From contig JAFZWQ010000032.1 of NCBI GenBank assembly GCA_017617235.1, forward strand, positions 1-64,000: a stretch of 64,000 bases of DNA, written 5' to 3'. The stretch is from Bacteroidaceae bacterium. Lineage in GTDB: Bacteria > Bacteroidota > Bacteroidia > Bacteroidales > Bacteroidaceae. Below, piece after piece: positions 15,589 through 28,383 of this stretch (positions are counted from its first letter, which is position 1; each line of letters begins with the position of its first letter). The translations under genes and the position numbers were made by a program. The notes under the pieces were generated by a model. That model made no database searches. It saw only the letters and a list, made by a program, of their open reading frames with translations, and was not told where the DNA came from.

Positions 15589-17328
15589 TTAGTTCTTATC
15601 CTGGTATAATTCTTCACGAGGGGTTATGCGAGACGACACGATGTAACCGCTGCCACCAGCACCACCGCTAAATCCAGTATCACGGTTTTTGGGGTAACCC
15701 GATTCGATGATATTATTGGGAACCTGCAGTACACGGCGAGTGTCGTCCCATGTCAACGAGTCTGTATGGATGTCATCCTCGTTTGCGCTGCGATAGTGGT
15801 GGTAAACGGTAATACCATATCGCTTGATGTCGAACCAACGAGTTCCCTCGTGGATGGTCTCGATACGACGGAGATGCAGGATGCAATCCAGCACGCTCAG
15901 GTCGTCGCCCGTCAGCACCTTCTCAAATCCCATTTCAGCAGGATGCAAATCGCTGACGTAGTCGTTGTTAATCTTCGTACGGCTGTATCTGGTCCTTATT
16001 CTATCGATGGTAAGCGGATTCGTTACCAGATGCGAACTGGTCCACATGTCCAAATCCTGGATGGCACCAGCCTGGTCGCCCAGATACAACTTAGCCTCGG
16101 CACGGCACAGCAAAGTCTCCTCAGCCGTAAACGGATGGTAGAGCTGATGTACATAACCGATACCTGCAATCTTGTCGGTATATTCGAAATATTCGTAGAG
16201 GCTGAAAAGCCATGCACCATACTGCTGACCAGCACCATTGATGTAAACCATACCGGAGAAGGCAGGCAGCGTTCCTGACCAGTTAGGACCTGGGCCCCAT
16301 ACTGTTACGTCCAACGTAGAGGGAATATGCCAGATTTTACCATCGTTATCCTTAAACGAAGTACCCTCGTTAATGGCAAAACGTGCGCTGGCAACCAGCA
16401 TGCGCCAATGGTACGAGTAGGTGGACTGAATCAGGAAATTGCATGTCAGTTTCTCGTCGTTATAGTCATTGACCTTGGCCACCAGCGTATTCTTGTTGAT
16501 GGCACTCCAGTTGCGGAGCTGAGGTGTTTGGCCTAAGGCAGCATTTGCATACTTCAGGCAATTCTTATAGTCGCGTTTGTAGAGATAGAAACGTGCAGCC
16601 AAGGCGTTGGCGGCGTTCTTGTTCATGTGGTAGGAAGGAACCTTGTACTTGGAATCGTCAATCAAATCGATACCTTCCAGGATATCCTTCTCTATCAAAT
16701 CATAGGTCGTCTTGACATCGTGTAGATAGTTTGATGTACCATAGTCCACATGTACGTTGGTTTCAGGAGATGTAACATAGGGAATACCCTTGTCCGCAGC
16801 ACTGCGTGTTTCATCCTTATAGGCTTCGGCAAAGACGTTAACCAGAACGAAATGCAGATATGCACGAAGCACATGAGCCTCGCCCCACGAGTGAGACAAC
16901 TTAGAATCGTGGGCAGGATCGCTGCTCAGGGACTTCATGGCCTCAATGGCATGGTTACATACCGAGATACCAGAATAATAAGCTTCCCATACCTGATAGG
17001 GCGTATCATCTTCATTGACAGAATAATCCACAATATCCTTCCAGTAATAGGCTTCCTCGTGGAACTTGGCATAGGCGCTGTTATGGGTAGAAGGAACCAC
17101 CACGTTGTCGTCCAGGAAATTATCGCCAGACAGTTCGCAAACAACGGCTGGGGTAGACAGGGGATAAGCCGATGTCAGCAGTTTGCCCACCTTGTCAGGA
17201 TTGTCGATTTCCGTACGGTTGTCCGGTGCCTCGTCCAAGGCGTCGCACGAAACCACACAGAGGGCACAGAGAAGGCCGAGGGCACAGAGATATGCTCCTT
17301 TTACCACGCTGTTCATATATATTTTCAT
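15589..17328 (-). CDS. SusD/RagB-family nutrient-binding outer membrane lipoprotein
   Basis: About 579 residues from the ATG at 17328. The frame extends to 17361, but those residues come from a degenerate AATTTGAAAATTG repeat, so I prefer 17328 or the ATG at 17316. Lipobox: VVSC. The SusD helical TPR core is visible (YQVWEAYYSGISVCNHAIEA; SHSWGEAHVLRAYLHFVLVN; NKNAANALAARFYLYKRDY), as is the C-terminal part ending VSSRITPREELYQ. SusD lipoproteins cap the SusC channel and bind substrate. Downstream of susC by about 45 bases, it forms the transport pair. The substrate cannot be told from sequence, but the company of a zinc hydrolase suggests peptides rather than glycans. Confidence 0.94.
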   Translation of the reverse strand: MKIYMNSVVKGAYLCALGLLCALCVVSCDALDEAPDNRTEIDNPDKVGKLLTSAYPLSTPAVVCELSGDNFLDDNVVVPSTHNSAYAKFHEEAYYWKDIVDYSVNEDDTPYQVWEAYYSGISVCNHAIEAMKSLSSDPAHDSKLSHSWGEAHVLRAYLHFVLVNVFAEAYKDETRSAADKGIPYVTSPETNVHVDYGTSNYLHDVKTTYDLIEKDILEGIDLIDDSKYKVPSYHMNKNAANALAARFYLYKRDYKNCLKYANAALGQTPQLRNWSAINKNTLVAKVNDYNDEKLTCNFLIQSTYSYHWRMLVASARFAINEGTSFKDNDGKIWHIPSTLDVTVWGPGPNWSGTLPAFSGMVYINGAGQQYGAWLFSLYEYFEYTDKIAGIGYVHQLYHPFTAEETLLCRAEAKLYLGDQAGAIQDLDMWTSSHLVTNPLTIDRIRTRYSRTKINNDYVSDLHPAEMGFEKVLTGDDLSVLDCILHLRRIETIHEGTRWFDIKRYGITVYHHYRSANEDDIHTDSLTWDDTRRVLQVPNNIIESGYPKNRDTGFSGGAGGSGYIVSSRITPREELYQDKN

Positions 17329-17373
17329 CATGTCTTTCAATTTACTATTTTCAATTTTCAAATTTCAATCCAT

Positions 17374-20300
17374 TTAGAATCCCAGACGCAGTGTTGCGGT
17401 AAACTGCTTGGTGATAGGTGTTGCCACACCACCGGAATTAATAAACTCGGGGTCTTGTCCATTCAGTTTCTTGTCGGCGTAGAGCAAGCAGAGGTTTGTA
17501 GCGGCAACCTTGATAGAAGCACGGTTGAAGCACTTTGTCTTCTCGAGCCAAGTCTTGGGGAATTCGTAGGTGAGAGCGACTTCCTTCAAACGGATGAAAC
17601 TACCATTGGCAATACGTTCCGTCGAATAGTTGTAGGCATTATAAGCCGTACGCAAGTTATAGGAACCATAACGGTCAACCTGGTTCTTGGAAGCGATGGT
17701 CGGGATGTTTGTAATTGCTTCGTCGCCAGGAACCATCCAACGGTTCTTGAAGTCACGAGGCATAGCCAAAAGGTCGCTGTAGGCATATGAGAATACAGGA
17801 TCAAGACGAACCACGTTACCACCAGCATAGGTGATGAAGAGGTCGAGATTGATGCGTCCCCACTTGCCGGTATAGGAAAGGGTGTTGTTGAATGAACCAT
17901 AGAATGTCGGGTCTGAGGGGCCTTCATAAACGAGGAAGTCCTTGAGGTTCTCGGTCTCCTGGAAGTTCACGTCACCAACAGTCTTTTCGCCCTTCTCGTT
18001 GTATACCATGGGAAGACCCTCGGAGTTCAGACCGGCAAACTTGTAGCTGAAGAGTGAACGTACGGGGTAGCCTTCGATGGCATAACCAGTACCCGTAACC
18101 AATTGGTAAGCCTGGGTTCCGCCCACTGCCAGAGACGTAATCTTGTTCTTGGCATTGGAGAAGATGAAATCTGTGCTCCACTTAAAGCCGGACTTCTGCA
18201 CATTCACAGTTGTCAGACCGACCTCAACACCATGAGAGGACATATCGGCAACGTTGGCATACTTCGAAATCTCACCACCGGCACCTTGTGTATAGGTAAG
18301 ACCAATCAGGTCATAGTTGTTACGTCCATAGATATCGAACGTTAGAGCAAGACGCTCTTTCAGGAAGCTAAAGTCAACACCAAAGTTCCATTCGTGCTTC
18401 TTCTCATAGGTAAGTTCCTCATTGGCAATCTGGTATACATAGATTTCCGATTCGGCAGCAGACGTCGTCGGACGCCATTTGTTCGACGGCTTATAAATGG
18501 TCGTAGCATTGGTTACCCACGATGGGCCCGTATCGGCAGTCAGCGAATAGCTACCACGCAACTTCATGCCAGAGAGCCACGAATGAGTCGGCTCCATGAA
18601 CTTTTCGTTGAAGATGTCGTAGGCTGCAGAAACGTTCCATGTAGGCAGCCAACGGCTCTGACGGCTCTTACCCAAGCGGTTGGTACCCTCGTAGCGAATC
18701 GTACCATTCAGGGTATAGCGCTGGTCGTAGTTATAGTTGGCCTGTCCATAGTAAGCCAACGTGTTGGTAAGGGTATAAGACTCACCAAAATAGTCGGTAT
18801 TTTCCTCGTTCATCTGCTTCAGCCACAGATACGGAGTATAGGTAATACCGCCATTGTTGTACTGGTATCCCCAACCCGTCCAGGTTGTAGCTGTACGAAG
18901 AACGGACGAATACTCTGTACCTACCAAGCCATTGAAGGTGTGCAGACTGTTGAATACATTGTTATAACCAGCCGTAAGGCGGTAGTTGTTACTACGCATG
19001 TTGTCGTCGTACTGGTATTTAATACCACCAACAGGCAGGATGGACTCGGGAAGTGCCTTGTCATCGTCGGGGTCGGTATACAACAAACTGTTGTTGTCGC
19101 GGACGCTGGAGTTATCGTCCTGTTCATCTACACCGGCACGATAGGCATTGGCCTGGTTCGAATCGTCCATTACGTTGTGCTGACGACGAGTATGTGACAA
19201 ACGGGTCGAAATAAGTCCAGCCAAACGCACCGACTTAATAGGCTTGTACTCCAGTTCGCCACGGAACATCAACTCAGTTACCTGAATGTCGTTGTAGTTG
19301 TTCTCCAACTCATTGAAGATATTGAAGCCCGTATAGAAGCGAGTATAGTCAATAGAGGGATCCAGACAGCGGCTGGAATTCATGGCAAAGCTGAATGGGT
19401 TGATGTCGAAGTCGCGCTTCACCTCACCCGTCACCACATCGGTGGTACGATTCAGCGAACCGGGAGCCTCCTGCTTACGATAGCTGCCCTGTGCTGCCAA
19501 TTTCACACTCAGCAACTCGGCACCCTTCATATCCTTCAGGATGTCGAACGAAGTATTACCATTGAAGGTGTAACGGTTCACAGAACTGCGATTAACAAAC
19601 TGACCGGGATCAGTAAGCACAGACATAGAGAAGTAGTTCTGAGACTTATCGGTACCACCAGAAATGCTGACAGAGTGATTCTGCTGAACCTTGTTGGTAA
19701 ACAGCAGGTCGAACCAGTCGGTATTGCGGAATTCAGCGGCCTGCAGGTAGGCATTGCGTGCTGCCTGCGTATTTTCGAGTCCAAAGGCACCTGTTACAGG
19801 GTCGTAGGTACGAAGTTGCTGGAACATGTAACCATAGATACCCGTATTCTGGGCATTTACCATATTGTCGAGCTGCAGCCAACCCTTGTCCTCCATTTCC
19901 TTGTAGACACTCATCATCTCCTGGGAATTCATGATGTTGTAGTTGTTGTAGTTGGGTTTCATGCGAGTGGTGAACTCACCCGTGTAACCCACACTGGCAC
20001 GGCCCTTCGAACCACGCTTCGTAGTAACAACAATCACACCACCCATGGCGCGAGCACCATAAATAGAGGTTGCAGAACCGTCCTTCAGAACGGTAAACGA
20101 CTCAATATCGTCAGAGTTCAAACCGGCAACAGCCGAGGAAATCAGCGTCTTGGCATCACCAGAAGCCAAATCATCAGCACTTACGTCTACATTGTCCTCA
20201 TAGATAACGCCATCGACAACCCACAGGGGCTTGGAATTACCATAAATAGAGGTTGCACCGCGGACACGAATCTTTGGCGAAGCACCAAAGGTATTGCTGA

Positions 20301-20787
20301 CGTTCGTCACCTGCACACCGGCCACACGACCTTCGAGCGAACGGCTCACATCGGCCATACCCGACAATTTAATCTTATCGGCATCGACCTTTGTGGCAGC
20401 TCCTGTAAACAATCGTTTGTCGGTTTGTTGGATACCTGTTACAACCACTTCGTTCATCTGTTTATCCTGGCTCTCCAACGTGACATGCATTCCGTTCTTA
20501 CCCTTCAGCTTCTTGGAACGCATACCAACCATCGAGAATACCAAAACAGGATTGGAATTAGCAGCCGAAATCGTAAACTTTCCGTTAACGTCTGTTACGA
20601 CTCTTGTTTTAGTTCCTTCGACCGTCACGATAGCACCAATCAACGGTTCGCTATCCTCGGCAGAAATTACAGTTCCTGAAATCTTCGTCTGAGCCATCGC
20701 CATTCCCACGTATAGGAATAGGCCAGCCAAGACAAGACTCAATCTTCTACATAAAAACATCTCCAAAATATTTTTTCTTTTTACCAT
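17374..20787 (-). CDS. SusC/RagA-family TonB-linked outer membrane transporter
   Basis: A 1137-residue TonB-dependent transporter. It has a signal peptide (to about 32, ending MAMAQ), then a carboxypeptidase-like regulatory domain at about 33-112 (ISGTVISAEDSEPLIGAIVT). The TonB box region is NEVVVTGIQ at about 113-121. The plug domain spans about 122-250 with RVRGATSIYGNSKPLWVVDG and the SusC signature SIYGARAMGGVIVVTTKRG. The barrel fills the rest and ends in LRLGF with a terminal Phe. It is the first gene of the five-gene minus-strand operon. A -7 box lies about 70 bases upstream. No ECF sigma/anti-sigma pair or hybrid two-component regulator is adjacent. Confidence 0.97.
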   Translation of the reverse strand: MVKRKNILEMFLCRRLSLVLAGLFLYVGMAMAQTKISGTVISAEDSEPLIGAIVTVEGTKTRVVTDVNGKFTISAANSNPVLVFSMVGMRSKKLKGKNGMHVTLESQDKQMNEVVVTGIQQTDKRLFTGAATKVDADKIKLSGMADVSRSLEGRVAGVQVTNVSNTFGASPKIRVRGATSIYGNSKPLWVVDGVIYEDNVDVSADDLASGDAKTLISSAVAGLNSDDIESFTVLKDGSATSIYGARAMGGVIVVTTKRGSKGRASVGYTGEFTTRMKPNYNNYNIMNSQEMMSVYKEMEDKGWLQLDNMVNAQNTGIYGYMFQQLRTYDPVTGAFGLENTQAARNAYLQAAEFRNTDWFDLLFTNKVQQNHSVSISGGTDKSQNYFSMSVLTDPGQFVNRSSVNRYTFNGNTSFDILKDMKGAELLSVKLAAQGSYRKQEAPGSLNRTTDVVTGEVKRDFDINPFSFAMNSSRCLDPSIDYTRFYTGFNIFNELENNYNDIQVTELMFRGELEYKPIKSVRLAGLISTRLSHTRRQHNVMDDSNQANAYRAGVDEQDDNSSVRDNNSLLYTDPDDDKALPESILPVGGIKYQYDDNMRSNNYRLTAGYNNVFNSLHTFNGLVGTEYSSVLRTATTWTGWGYQYNNGGITYTPYLWLKQMNEENTDYFGESYTLTNTLAYYGQANYNYDQRYTLNGTIRYEGTNRLGKSRQSRWLPTWNVSAAYDIFNEKFMEPTHSWLSGMKLRGSYSLTADTGPSWVTNATTIYKPSNKWRPTTSAAESEIYVYQIANEELTYEKKHEWNFGVDFSFLKERLALTFDIYGRNNYDLIGLTYTQGAGGEISKYANVADMSSHGVEVGLTTVNVQKSGFKWSTDFIFSNAKNKITSLAVGGTQAYQLVTGTGYAIEGYPVRSLFSYKFAGLNSEGLPMVYNEKGEKTVGDVNFQETENLKDFLVYEGPSDPTFYGSFNNTLSYTGKWGRINLDLFITYAGGNVVRLDPVFSYAYSDLLAMPRDFKNRWMVPGDEAITNIPTIASKNQVDRYGSYNLRTAYNAYNYSTERIANGSFIRLKEVALTYEFPKTWLEKTKCFNRASIKVAATNLCLLYADKKLNGQDPEFINSGGVATPITKQFTATLRLGF

Positions 20788-20854
20788 TTAGTATTATTAT
20801 TCCTTTCCAATAAAGATTCGCCCCTCTTTTATATAAAGATGGCATAACAAGGCG

Positions 20855-20862
20855 CAAAGATA
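20855..20862 (-). promoter_or_regulatory. SusC operon promoter (-7 box)
   Basis: TATCTTTG on the minus strand, 67 bases before the susC ATG. An A/T-rich stretch lies upstream, but there is no exact TTTG at -33. Confidence 0.55.
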
Positions 20863-20999
20863 CACATTTTTTTTCATTTATTCACATTTCACGGGTGTTA
20901 AAATGCAATTTTTGTGAAAAAATGCTAATAAAAATAACAAAATATCATTCTGAAGGTCGATTCCCATACCTATTTTAATAACACGTACGCGCCCACGCG

Positions 21000-21033
21000 A
21001 AAAGAAAAGCGACACACCAGATGATGTGTCGCC
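21000..21033 (-). terminator. terminator of the secA operon
   Basis: On the minus strand GCGACACA, 8-base loop, TGTGTCGC, then TTTTCTTTT. It lies about 80 bases after the stop of the 144-residue protein at 21110. Confidence 0.82.
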
Positions 21034-21109
21034 CTTGTTATCGAATCAAATAAAAATCACAAACAGGAAGACCCTTTTCTACCTATCATACGCATTAAAA
21101 GGTGCGACA

Positions 21110-21544
21110 TTATGCCAGCAAATCCTTCAGGAACTGGTCGAGTTCTTCGTCGAGTCCCTCCATCAGTGTACTATTGAGGATTATGGTATCGTCGTCGACA
21201 AGATAGAGGTCTCGCAATGTCTCGCCGTCCTCATCCATCAACACGAACGAGAAAGGATGCAGGATTGCCATATGGTCGATAATGGACTCACGCATCTCTT
21301 CCAGACAACGGCAAATCAGCGTTGCAGCCTCATCGTAGAGCTCGTCGCCTGAATTAATCCACTGTTCCACGACTATTCGGGTGAGTTCCTCATCGTTGTC
21401 GTCGAATGCGAGCAGTTCGCCCGAAGATGGTTTCACCTGCAAGTGGATGTCAGTCATAATAGCGTCCTGTCCTGCAGGAAAGTTGTCTGCAACCTTACGT
21501 ATTGCACGTTCTAATTGCTGAATAGTCTGTGGTGTTGCTTCCAT
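21110..21544 (-). CDS. acidic conserved hypothetical protein
   Basis: A 144-residue cytoplasmic protein rich in Asp and Glu, with no signal peptide or membrane helix. I do not recognise the family. The pattern is helical at the N-terminus (TIQQLERAIRKVADNF), then strands (DAIMTDIHLQVKPSSGELLAF) and a long acidic helix (ELYDEAATLICRCLEEMRES), ending with DEELDQFLKDLLA. It starts 31 bases after secA and is followed by the operon terminator, so it is cotranscribed with secA. A role in secretion or in a fold-accessory function is only a guess from position. Confidence 0.75.
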   Translation of the reverse strand: MEATPQTIQQLERAIRKVADNFPAGQDAIMTDIHLQVKPSSGELLAFDDNDEELTRIVVEQWINSGDELYDEAATLICRCLEEMRESIIDHMAILHPFSFVLMDEDGETLRDLYLVDDDTIILNSTLMEGLDEELDQFLKDLLA

Positions 21545-21575
21545 AATTGTATTTTTAAAGGCTAATGACTATTGG

Positions 21576-25040
<3,465 letters not shown>

Positions 25041-25045
25041 ATTAT

Positions 25046-25101
25046 TTAATTACGAGTTATAAATTACGAATTATGAATTTTCAATCTTCAATCTTCAATC
25101 T
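25046..25101. repeat. degenerate short tandem repeats before secA
   Basis: Runs such as AATTACGA/AATTATGA and three CAATCTT units fill the 61-base gap between the phosphatase-superfamily gene and secA. They are similar in style to the repeats at 8230, 17330-17370, 30421-30490 and 31219-31256. Confidence 0.5.
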
Positions 25102-26694
25102 TTACCTTATGCCCGTAAGAGGGGCAGCAGAGCAGGCATTCGGGGCACGGATGCGCATGCATCGGGCCAAAGTGGGTGCAATGCGGTCGACAGTAACGGG
25201 CAAGCGCACCTGCTCTGGAGCAATGTCGAGTCCGTAGAAATAGAGCGGAAAGCCCATATACGACTCGCGATGTTGCAAACGTTCACCCGTCTGTTCGTTG
25301 ACCAGTGTCCATCCAGGTGCCACCTGAATCAGTATGTCGCCCGAGCAACGAGGGTTGTAGGCATTGCGAAGGTCGCGTATGCCAGGAGTCCATGCGCCCT
25401 GTGCCAGACGCTGCGAGGTGTAGACATCGCGCACGCCACTGAACTGAATCAGGAAATCGGCACTGCGTTCCAGCAGTTCGCTGAGGTTGATGTTCTTCTT
25501 TTCGATGCCTTTGAGATCGAAATAGAGCTGATTGCCCATGCTGGCCTCGACATATTGCCCTTGACCATATACGGCCGAGAGGTACATATTGAGCAACAGT
25601 TGGGCACGGGTAATGTTGAACTCACCCGTTGGAATGCGGTAACGAGACAGGTCTTCGCCCGTCTGCTCTGCATCGCTGTATCCTGTGCTGGTGACCACGA
25701 ACAATACACGCTCGCGACCCACCTTCTTCTCCACCATATCGATGAGACGTCCCAGCTGCTCGTCGAGCCGCACATAGGTGTCCTGCATCTCCATGGGGCA
25801 GTCGGCCACCGTCTTATGGTCGTAGTTTCCAGCATAATAGACCACGCTGAGGAAATCGGTAATGGGGTCGATTCCCAGCAGCGAGTTGTGCAGGCAATGG
25901 CTGACGAAGTCGTTCACTTCCTCGTTCACCAGCGCACTGGCTTTGAATTGGCGGAAACGACGGTCACCCTTGAAAGCGTGACGGAACGGTTTCTTCATGC
26001 CGCCAGACACAAAATAGTTGAATGCGCCTACCAGTTCGTTCAGCGGTTCCCACGTGAGCGAGTTTATCTGACTGGCTGCATGGTCGCTGTTATTATAATA
26101 GGAAAGCCACGTGGGCTGTGCGTTGTAATACGAAGTGGTGCACCACTGACCCGTTTCGTCGTTGAGCCAGAAAGCACAGTCGCCTGCATGTCCTGCTGCA
26201 AACAGGGCTGCATCGTTGTTTGGGGCTATGCTGTACACCAGCGCTTTGCCCTCGGTGGCCACCTTCAGTTCGTCGGTAATGGTGGTAACCCCCAGATTGG
26301 CGGGCGACACATGTTCCTGGGTGAAATGTCCTGTCTGGTTCTTGTCTGCCACGCAGGTCACGGGGTGCAGGGTTGCACGGTCGAGCCATCGTTCGCCCAC
26401 AATGCCGTTTTCATAGGGTGTGGCGCCACTCATCAGGGCTGCAACTGCCGATGCGCGGTCGGGCGATGCAAAGGGGAATTCGGCCTGGGTATAGGCGCGT
26501 CCCTCCTTCATGAGCCTGCGGAATCCTGTTTCGCCATACAGGGGCGAGAAGGCCTCCAGATAGTCGGTACGCAGTTGGTCGATGACCACGTTAACGACCA
26601 GACGGGGCACTTCGGGGGCTGTCTGGGCCTCGGCACCCATCATGACCAGCAACATGGCCAGCGATGTCAGTATATGTTGTTGTCTGTTTGTCAT
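25102..26694 (-). CDS. alkaline-phosphatase-superfamily phosphodiesterase/phosphatase
   Basis: A 530-residue exported hydrolase (signal peptide ending MMGAEAQ) of the type I phosphodiesterase / nucleotide pyrophosphatase group (PF01663-like). The metal-binding start is VVNVVIDQLRTDYLEAF, and a nucleophile-region motif follows (FASPDRASAVAALMSGATPY). VVYYAGNYDH and TSTGYSDAEQ supply further likely metal ligands. The classical nucleophile Thr is not obvious in this alignment by eye, so the catalytic residue is uncertain. It overlaps the DUF4105 gene by 4 bases (ATGA), so the two are translationally coupled. The substrate is unknown; periplasmic phosphate-ester hydrolysis is probable. Confidence 0.88.
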   Translation of the reverse strand: MTNRQQHILTSLAMLLVMMGAEAQTAPEVPRLVVNVVIDQLRTDYLEAFSPLYGETGFRRLMKEGRAYTQAEFPFASPDRASAVAALMSGATPYENGIVGERWLDRATLHPVTCVADKNQTGHFTQEHVSPANLGVTTITDELKVATEGKALVYSIAPNNDAALFAAGHAGDCAFWLNDETGQWCTTSYYNAQPTWLSYYNNSDHAASQINSLTWEPLNELVGAFNYFVSGGMKKPFRHAFKGDRRFRQFKASALVNEEVNDFVSHCLHNSLLGIDPITDFLSVVYYAGNYDHKTVADCPMEMQDTYVRLDEQLGRLIDMVEKKVGRERVLFVVTSTGYSDAEQTGEDLSRYRIPTGEFNITRAQLLLNMYLSAVYGQGQYVEASMGNQLYFDLKGIEKKNINLSELLERSADFLIQFSGVRDVYTSQRLAQGAWTPGIRDLRNAYNPRCSGDILIQVAPGWTLVNEQTGERLQHRESYMGFPLYFYGLDIAPEQVRLPVTVDRIAPTLARCMRIRAPNACSAAPLTGIR

Positions 26695-27896
26695 CGGCTT
26701 TTGGAATAAAGGCTGTAATGAACCAGGTAACTAATGGGGCGTGCTAACAAAACAAGTGCCAAAGTCAGGGTCAGCGCACTGAATTGTTGGGGAATCCACA
26801 ACATAAAGACCACAAATAGCGCCAACACGAACAAATTCACATAGTGGTAGAGGCATTTTTTTCGCTTGATGGCACAACGAACCACCCAAGGCAGGCACAC
26901 CAGCGGCAGCGGGTTCAACAGCCACACCTGCCAGTTGGAATCCATCGTGGGATGCTGGGAAAAGAGGAACATGAAGCAGAGCAACAGGCCTGCCAATCCC
27001 TGCAGCACCATCAGTACAATATCGACGCCCCACAGCATACGACGCAACTTGAATTCCACAAGCATTATCGCCAGAGTGACCAGGATGGCCAAGCAGCTGA
27101 CGTAACCAGGAGTGAGCGTGTCCCACACATCGCCCTGTGCAGCAGCCAAGGGCCTTTCCACCAGCGGCAACAGTTCTGTCGTTTCTGCCACCAACGGGCG
27201 ACGGTTCTCCAACGTATCGTAAATCTGGGCCTCAGCAAAGTATCCCATCAGCAATTCGGGCAGGAACTGCATAGCACGGTCGCTCAGCACAGTATCGCAG
27301 GCAGCGCCCAAGAGCAGGTCGTTACCTTCCTCTGCCCACGGATGCCGCTGCGTATAGCGATGCAACAGCTGTCTGTAGGTGGGATGTTCCTCAGATTCGG
27401 CATACACCACATGTCCGTCGATGGCTTGTTCCACCATATCACGCGCCTTCGTGGTGCAGTTGTTCAGCAGGAAATTATAGCGATAGGTCTTGTTCTCGGG
27501 CAGGGCGTTCACAGCCAGATTGCGGACAAGACGCTGTGCTTCCTCATCCGTCAGAGCCAAGGTCTGTTCAACCACAGAGGAACCGCGACGGCGATATTCT
27601 TCAAGGAACAGGTCGAAGGGATAGGCCATCACCTCGTAGTCGCACTTGCCCAAGACAAAGCGCCATGTGAAATGAGGCGTATTGAAGTCGAAGACCCCAT
27701 AATTGAACACGAAGTCCTGATTGCCACGCAGGTCCCTCACACGCAGAGCCGTGTGACCATACAGCTGATAAACCTCGTCGCCAGGCGAGCAAGTGAGCAA
27801 TCCCACCCGCAAACTGTCGCTCAGCTGCTGGGCCACTACCCGGCAGCACGTGAACAACAACATCCACACGACAAAAAACCACTTTCTCAGCTCCAC
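26691..27896 (-). CDS. DUF4105 (Lnb N-terminal periplasmic domain-like) membrane protein
   Basis: About 401 residues from a GTG start at 27896. The frame is open up to 28007, but a strong promoter at 27927-27958 would place transcription start inside that extension. The GTG also gives a proper signal peptide (ELRKWFFVVWMLLF, then CCRVVAQ). The periplasmic domain (about 22-240) carries YQLYGHTALRVRD, FNYGVFDFNTPHFTWRFVLG and NFLLNNCTTKARD. These His and Cys residues match a papain-like NlpC-type arrangement seen in DUF4105 proteins. About five transmembrane helices follow (265-400). It is the first gene of the operon with the phosphatase, secA and the small acidic protein. The function is unproven, and lipid or lipoprotein processing has been suggested for the fold. 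Confidence 0.87.
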   Translation of the reverse strand: MELRKWFFVVWMLLFTCCRVVAQQLSDSLRVGLLTCSPGDEVYQLYGHTALRVRDLRGNQDFVFNYGVFDFNTPHFTWRFVLGKCDYEVMAYPFDLFLEEYRRRGSSVVEQTLALTDEEAQRLVRNLAVNALPENKTYRYNFLLNNCTTKARDMVEQAIDGHVVYAESEEHPTYRQLLHRYTQRHPWAEEGNDLLLGAACDTVLSDRAMQFLPELLMGYFAEAQIYDTLENRRPLVAETTELLPLVERPLAAAQGDVWDTLTPGYVSCLAILVTLAIMLVEFKLRRMLWGVDIVLMVLQGLAGLLLCFMFLFSQHPTMDSNWQVWLLNPLPLVCLPWVVRCAIKRKKCLYHYVNLFVLALFVVFMLWIPQQFSALTLTLALVLLARPISYLVHYSLYSKSR

Positions 27897-27926
27897 TTCT
27901 CTATATACATATATATAATCAGCGCG

Positions 27927-27958
27927 CAAAGATAGTGAAAACAAAGGGAAGAGACAAA
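27927..27958 (-). promoter_or_regulatory. promoter of the DUF4105-phosphatase-secA operon
   Basis: On the minus strand TATCTTTG (27927-27934) with TTTG (27955-27958) and a 20-base spacer. It fixes the start of the first gene to the GTG at 27896 or later. Confidence 0.75.
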
Positions 27959-28000
27959 TTTTAGAGCAGCAAATTGCTATCAGCAACGTAAAAAGATACA

Positions 28001-28074
28001 ATACCATCCCTACCTGCGGAGCGACGCTTCGCTAGGCGCCTAGCGTTGCAACGCTCCGACGGTAGCGTTGGGAC
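28001..28074 (+). repeat. GC-rich palindromic module, copy B
   Basis: Matches 11127-11200 at 70 of 74 positions. CGCTAGGCGCCTAGCG and GCGTTGCAACGC are perfect palindromes here, whereas copy A has G-U-compatible or central changes. The outer pair CGGAGCG/CGCTCCG is intact in both. Confidence 0.88.
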
Positions 28075-28132
28075 GCATCACGCGAGACATCGAGACGCAG
28101 TAGCAATAGACGGGAAGGCGGGAAGGCGGGAA

Positions 28133-28314
28133 GACGTGACTTTTGCTAAATCGCAATTCGTGACTCGAGATAGTGACGTGAAATTTTATTAATATATATT
28201 AAATATATATTAATAATAATATAATTATACTATAATTTATTATCAACTACGTCACGTCTGGGAATGTCGTCGGGAGCAAAAGTCACGTCGTCACGTCGTC
28301 ACGTCGTCACGCCT
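28133..28314. repeat. inverted arms with GTCACGTC repeats around an AT-rich core (locus B)
   Basis: The left arm GACGTGACTTTTGCT (28133-28147) is the exact reverse complement of the right arm at 28275-28289. The right arm continues into direct repeats of GTCACGTC up to 28314. The core 28183-28245 is nearly all A/T and contains ATTAATATATATTAA-type palindromes. Confidence 0.85.
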
Positions 28315-28342
28315 AACTGGCAGAAAGTTCTCGCCGTTCTGT

Positions 28343-28373
28343 TTTGTTATTTCGTTTGAAATTACTAACTTCG
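28343..28373 (+). promoter_or_regulatory. candidate coaX promoter
   Basis: TTTG at 28343-28346 and TAACTTCG at 28366-28373 with a 19-base spacer. The -7 box departs from consensus by one base. The ATG is only 11 bases downstream, so the transcript would be almost leaderless. Confidence 0.5.
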
Positions 28374-28383
28374 CACCTCGAAT

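Larger units (their letters stand above)
27897..28383. other. gap between divergent genes carrying composite repeat element (locus B)
   Basis: Contains the promoter of the minus-strand DUF4105 operon (27927-27958), the second copy of the GC-rich palindromic module (28001-28074), GGGAAGGC tandem repeats (about 28112-28132), inverted arms around an AT-rich core (28133-28289), a fourfold GTCACGTC direct repeat (28282-28313) and the coaX promoter. No coding frame is supported. Confidence 0.75.

Noticed and set aside
27897..28007. N-terminal extension of the DUF4105 protein
   Set aside because: The promoter (27927-27958) lies within it, so most of this stretch would not be transcribed.
28133..28314. 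Plasmid-like or chromosomal replication origin
   Set aside because: Direct repeats beside an AT-rich block look iteron-like, but there is no rep or dnaA gene nearby, no DnaA-box cluster, and the same plan occurs three times within 26 kb.
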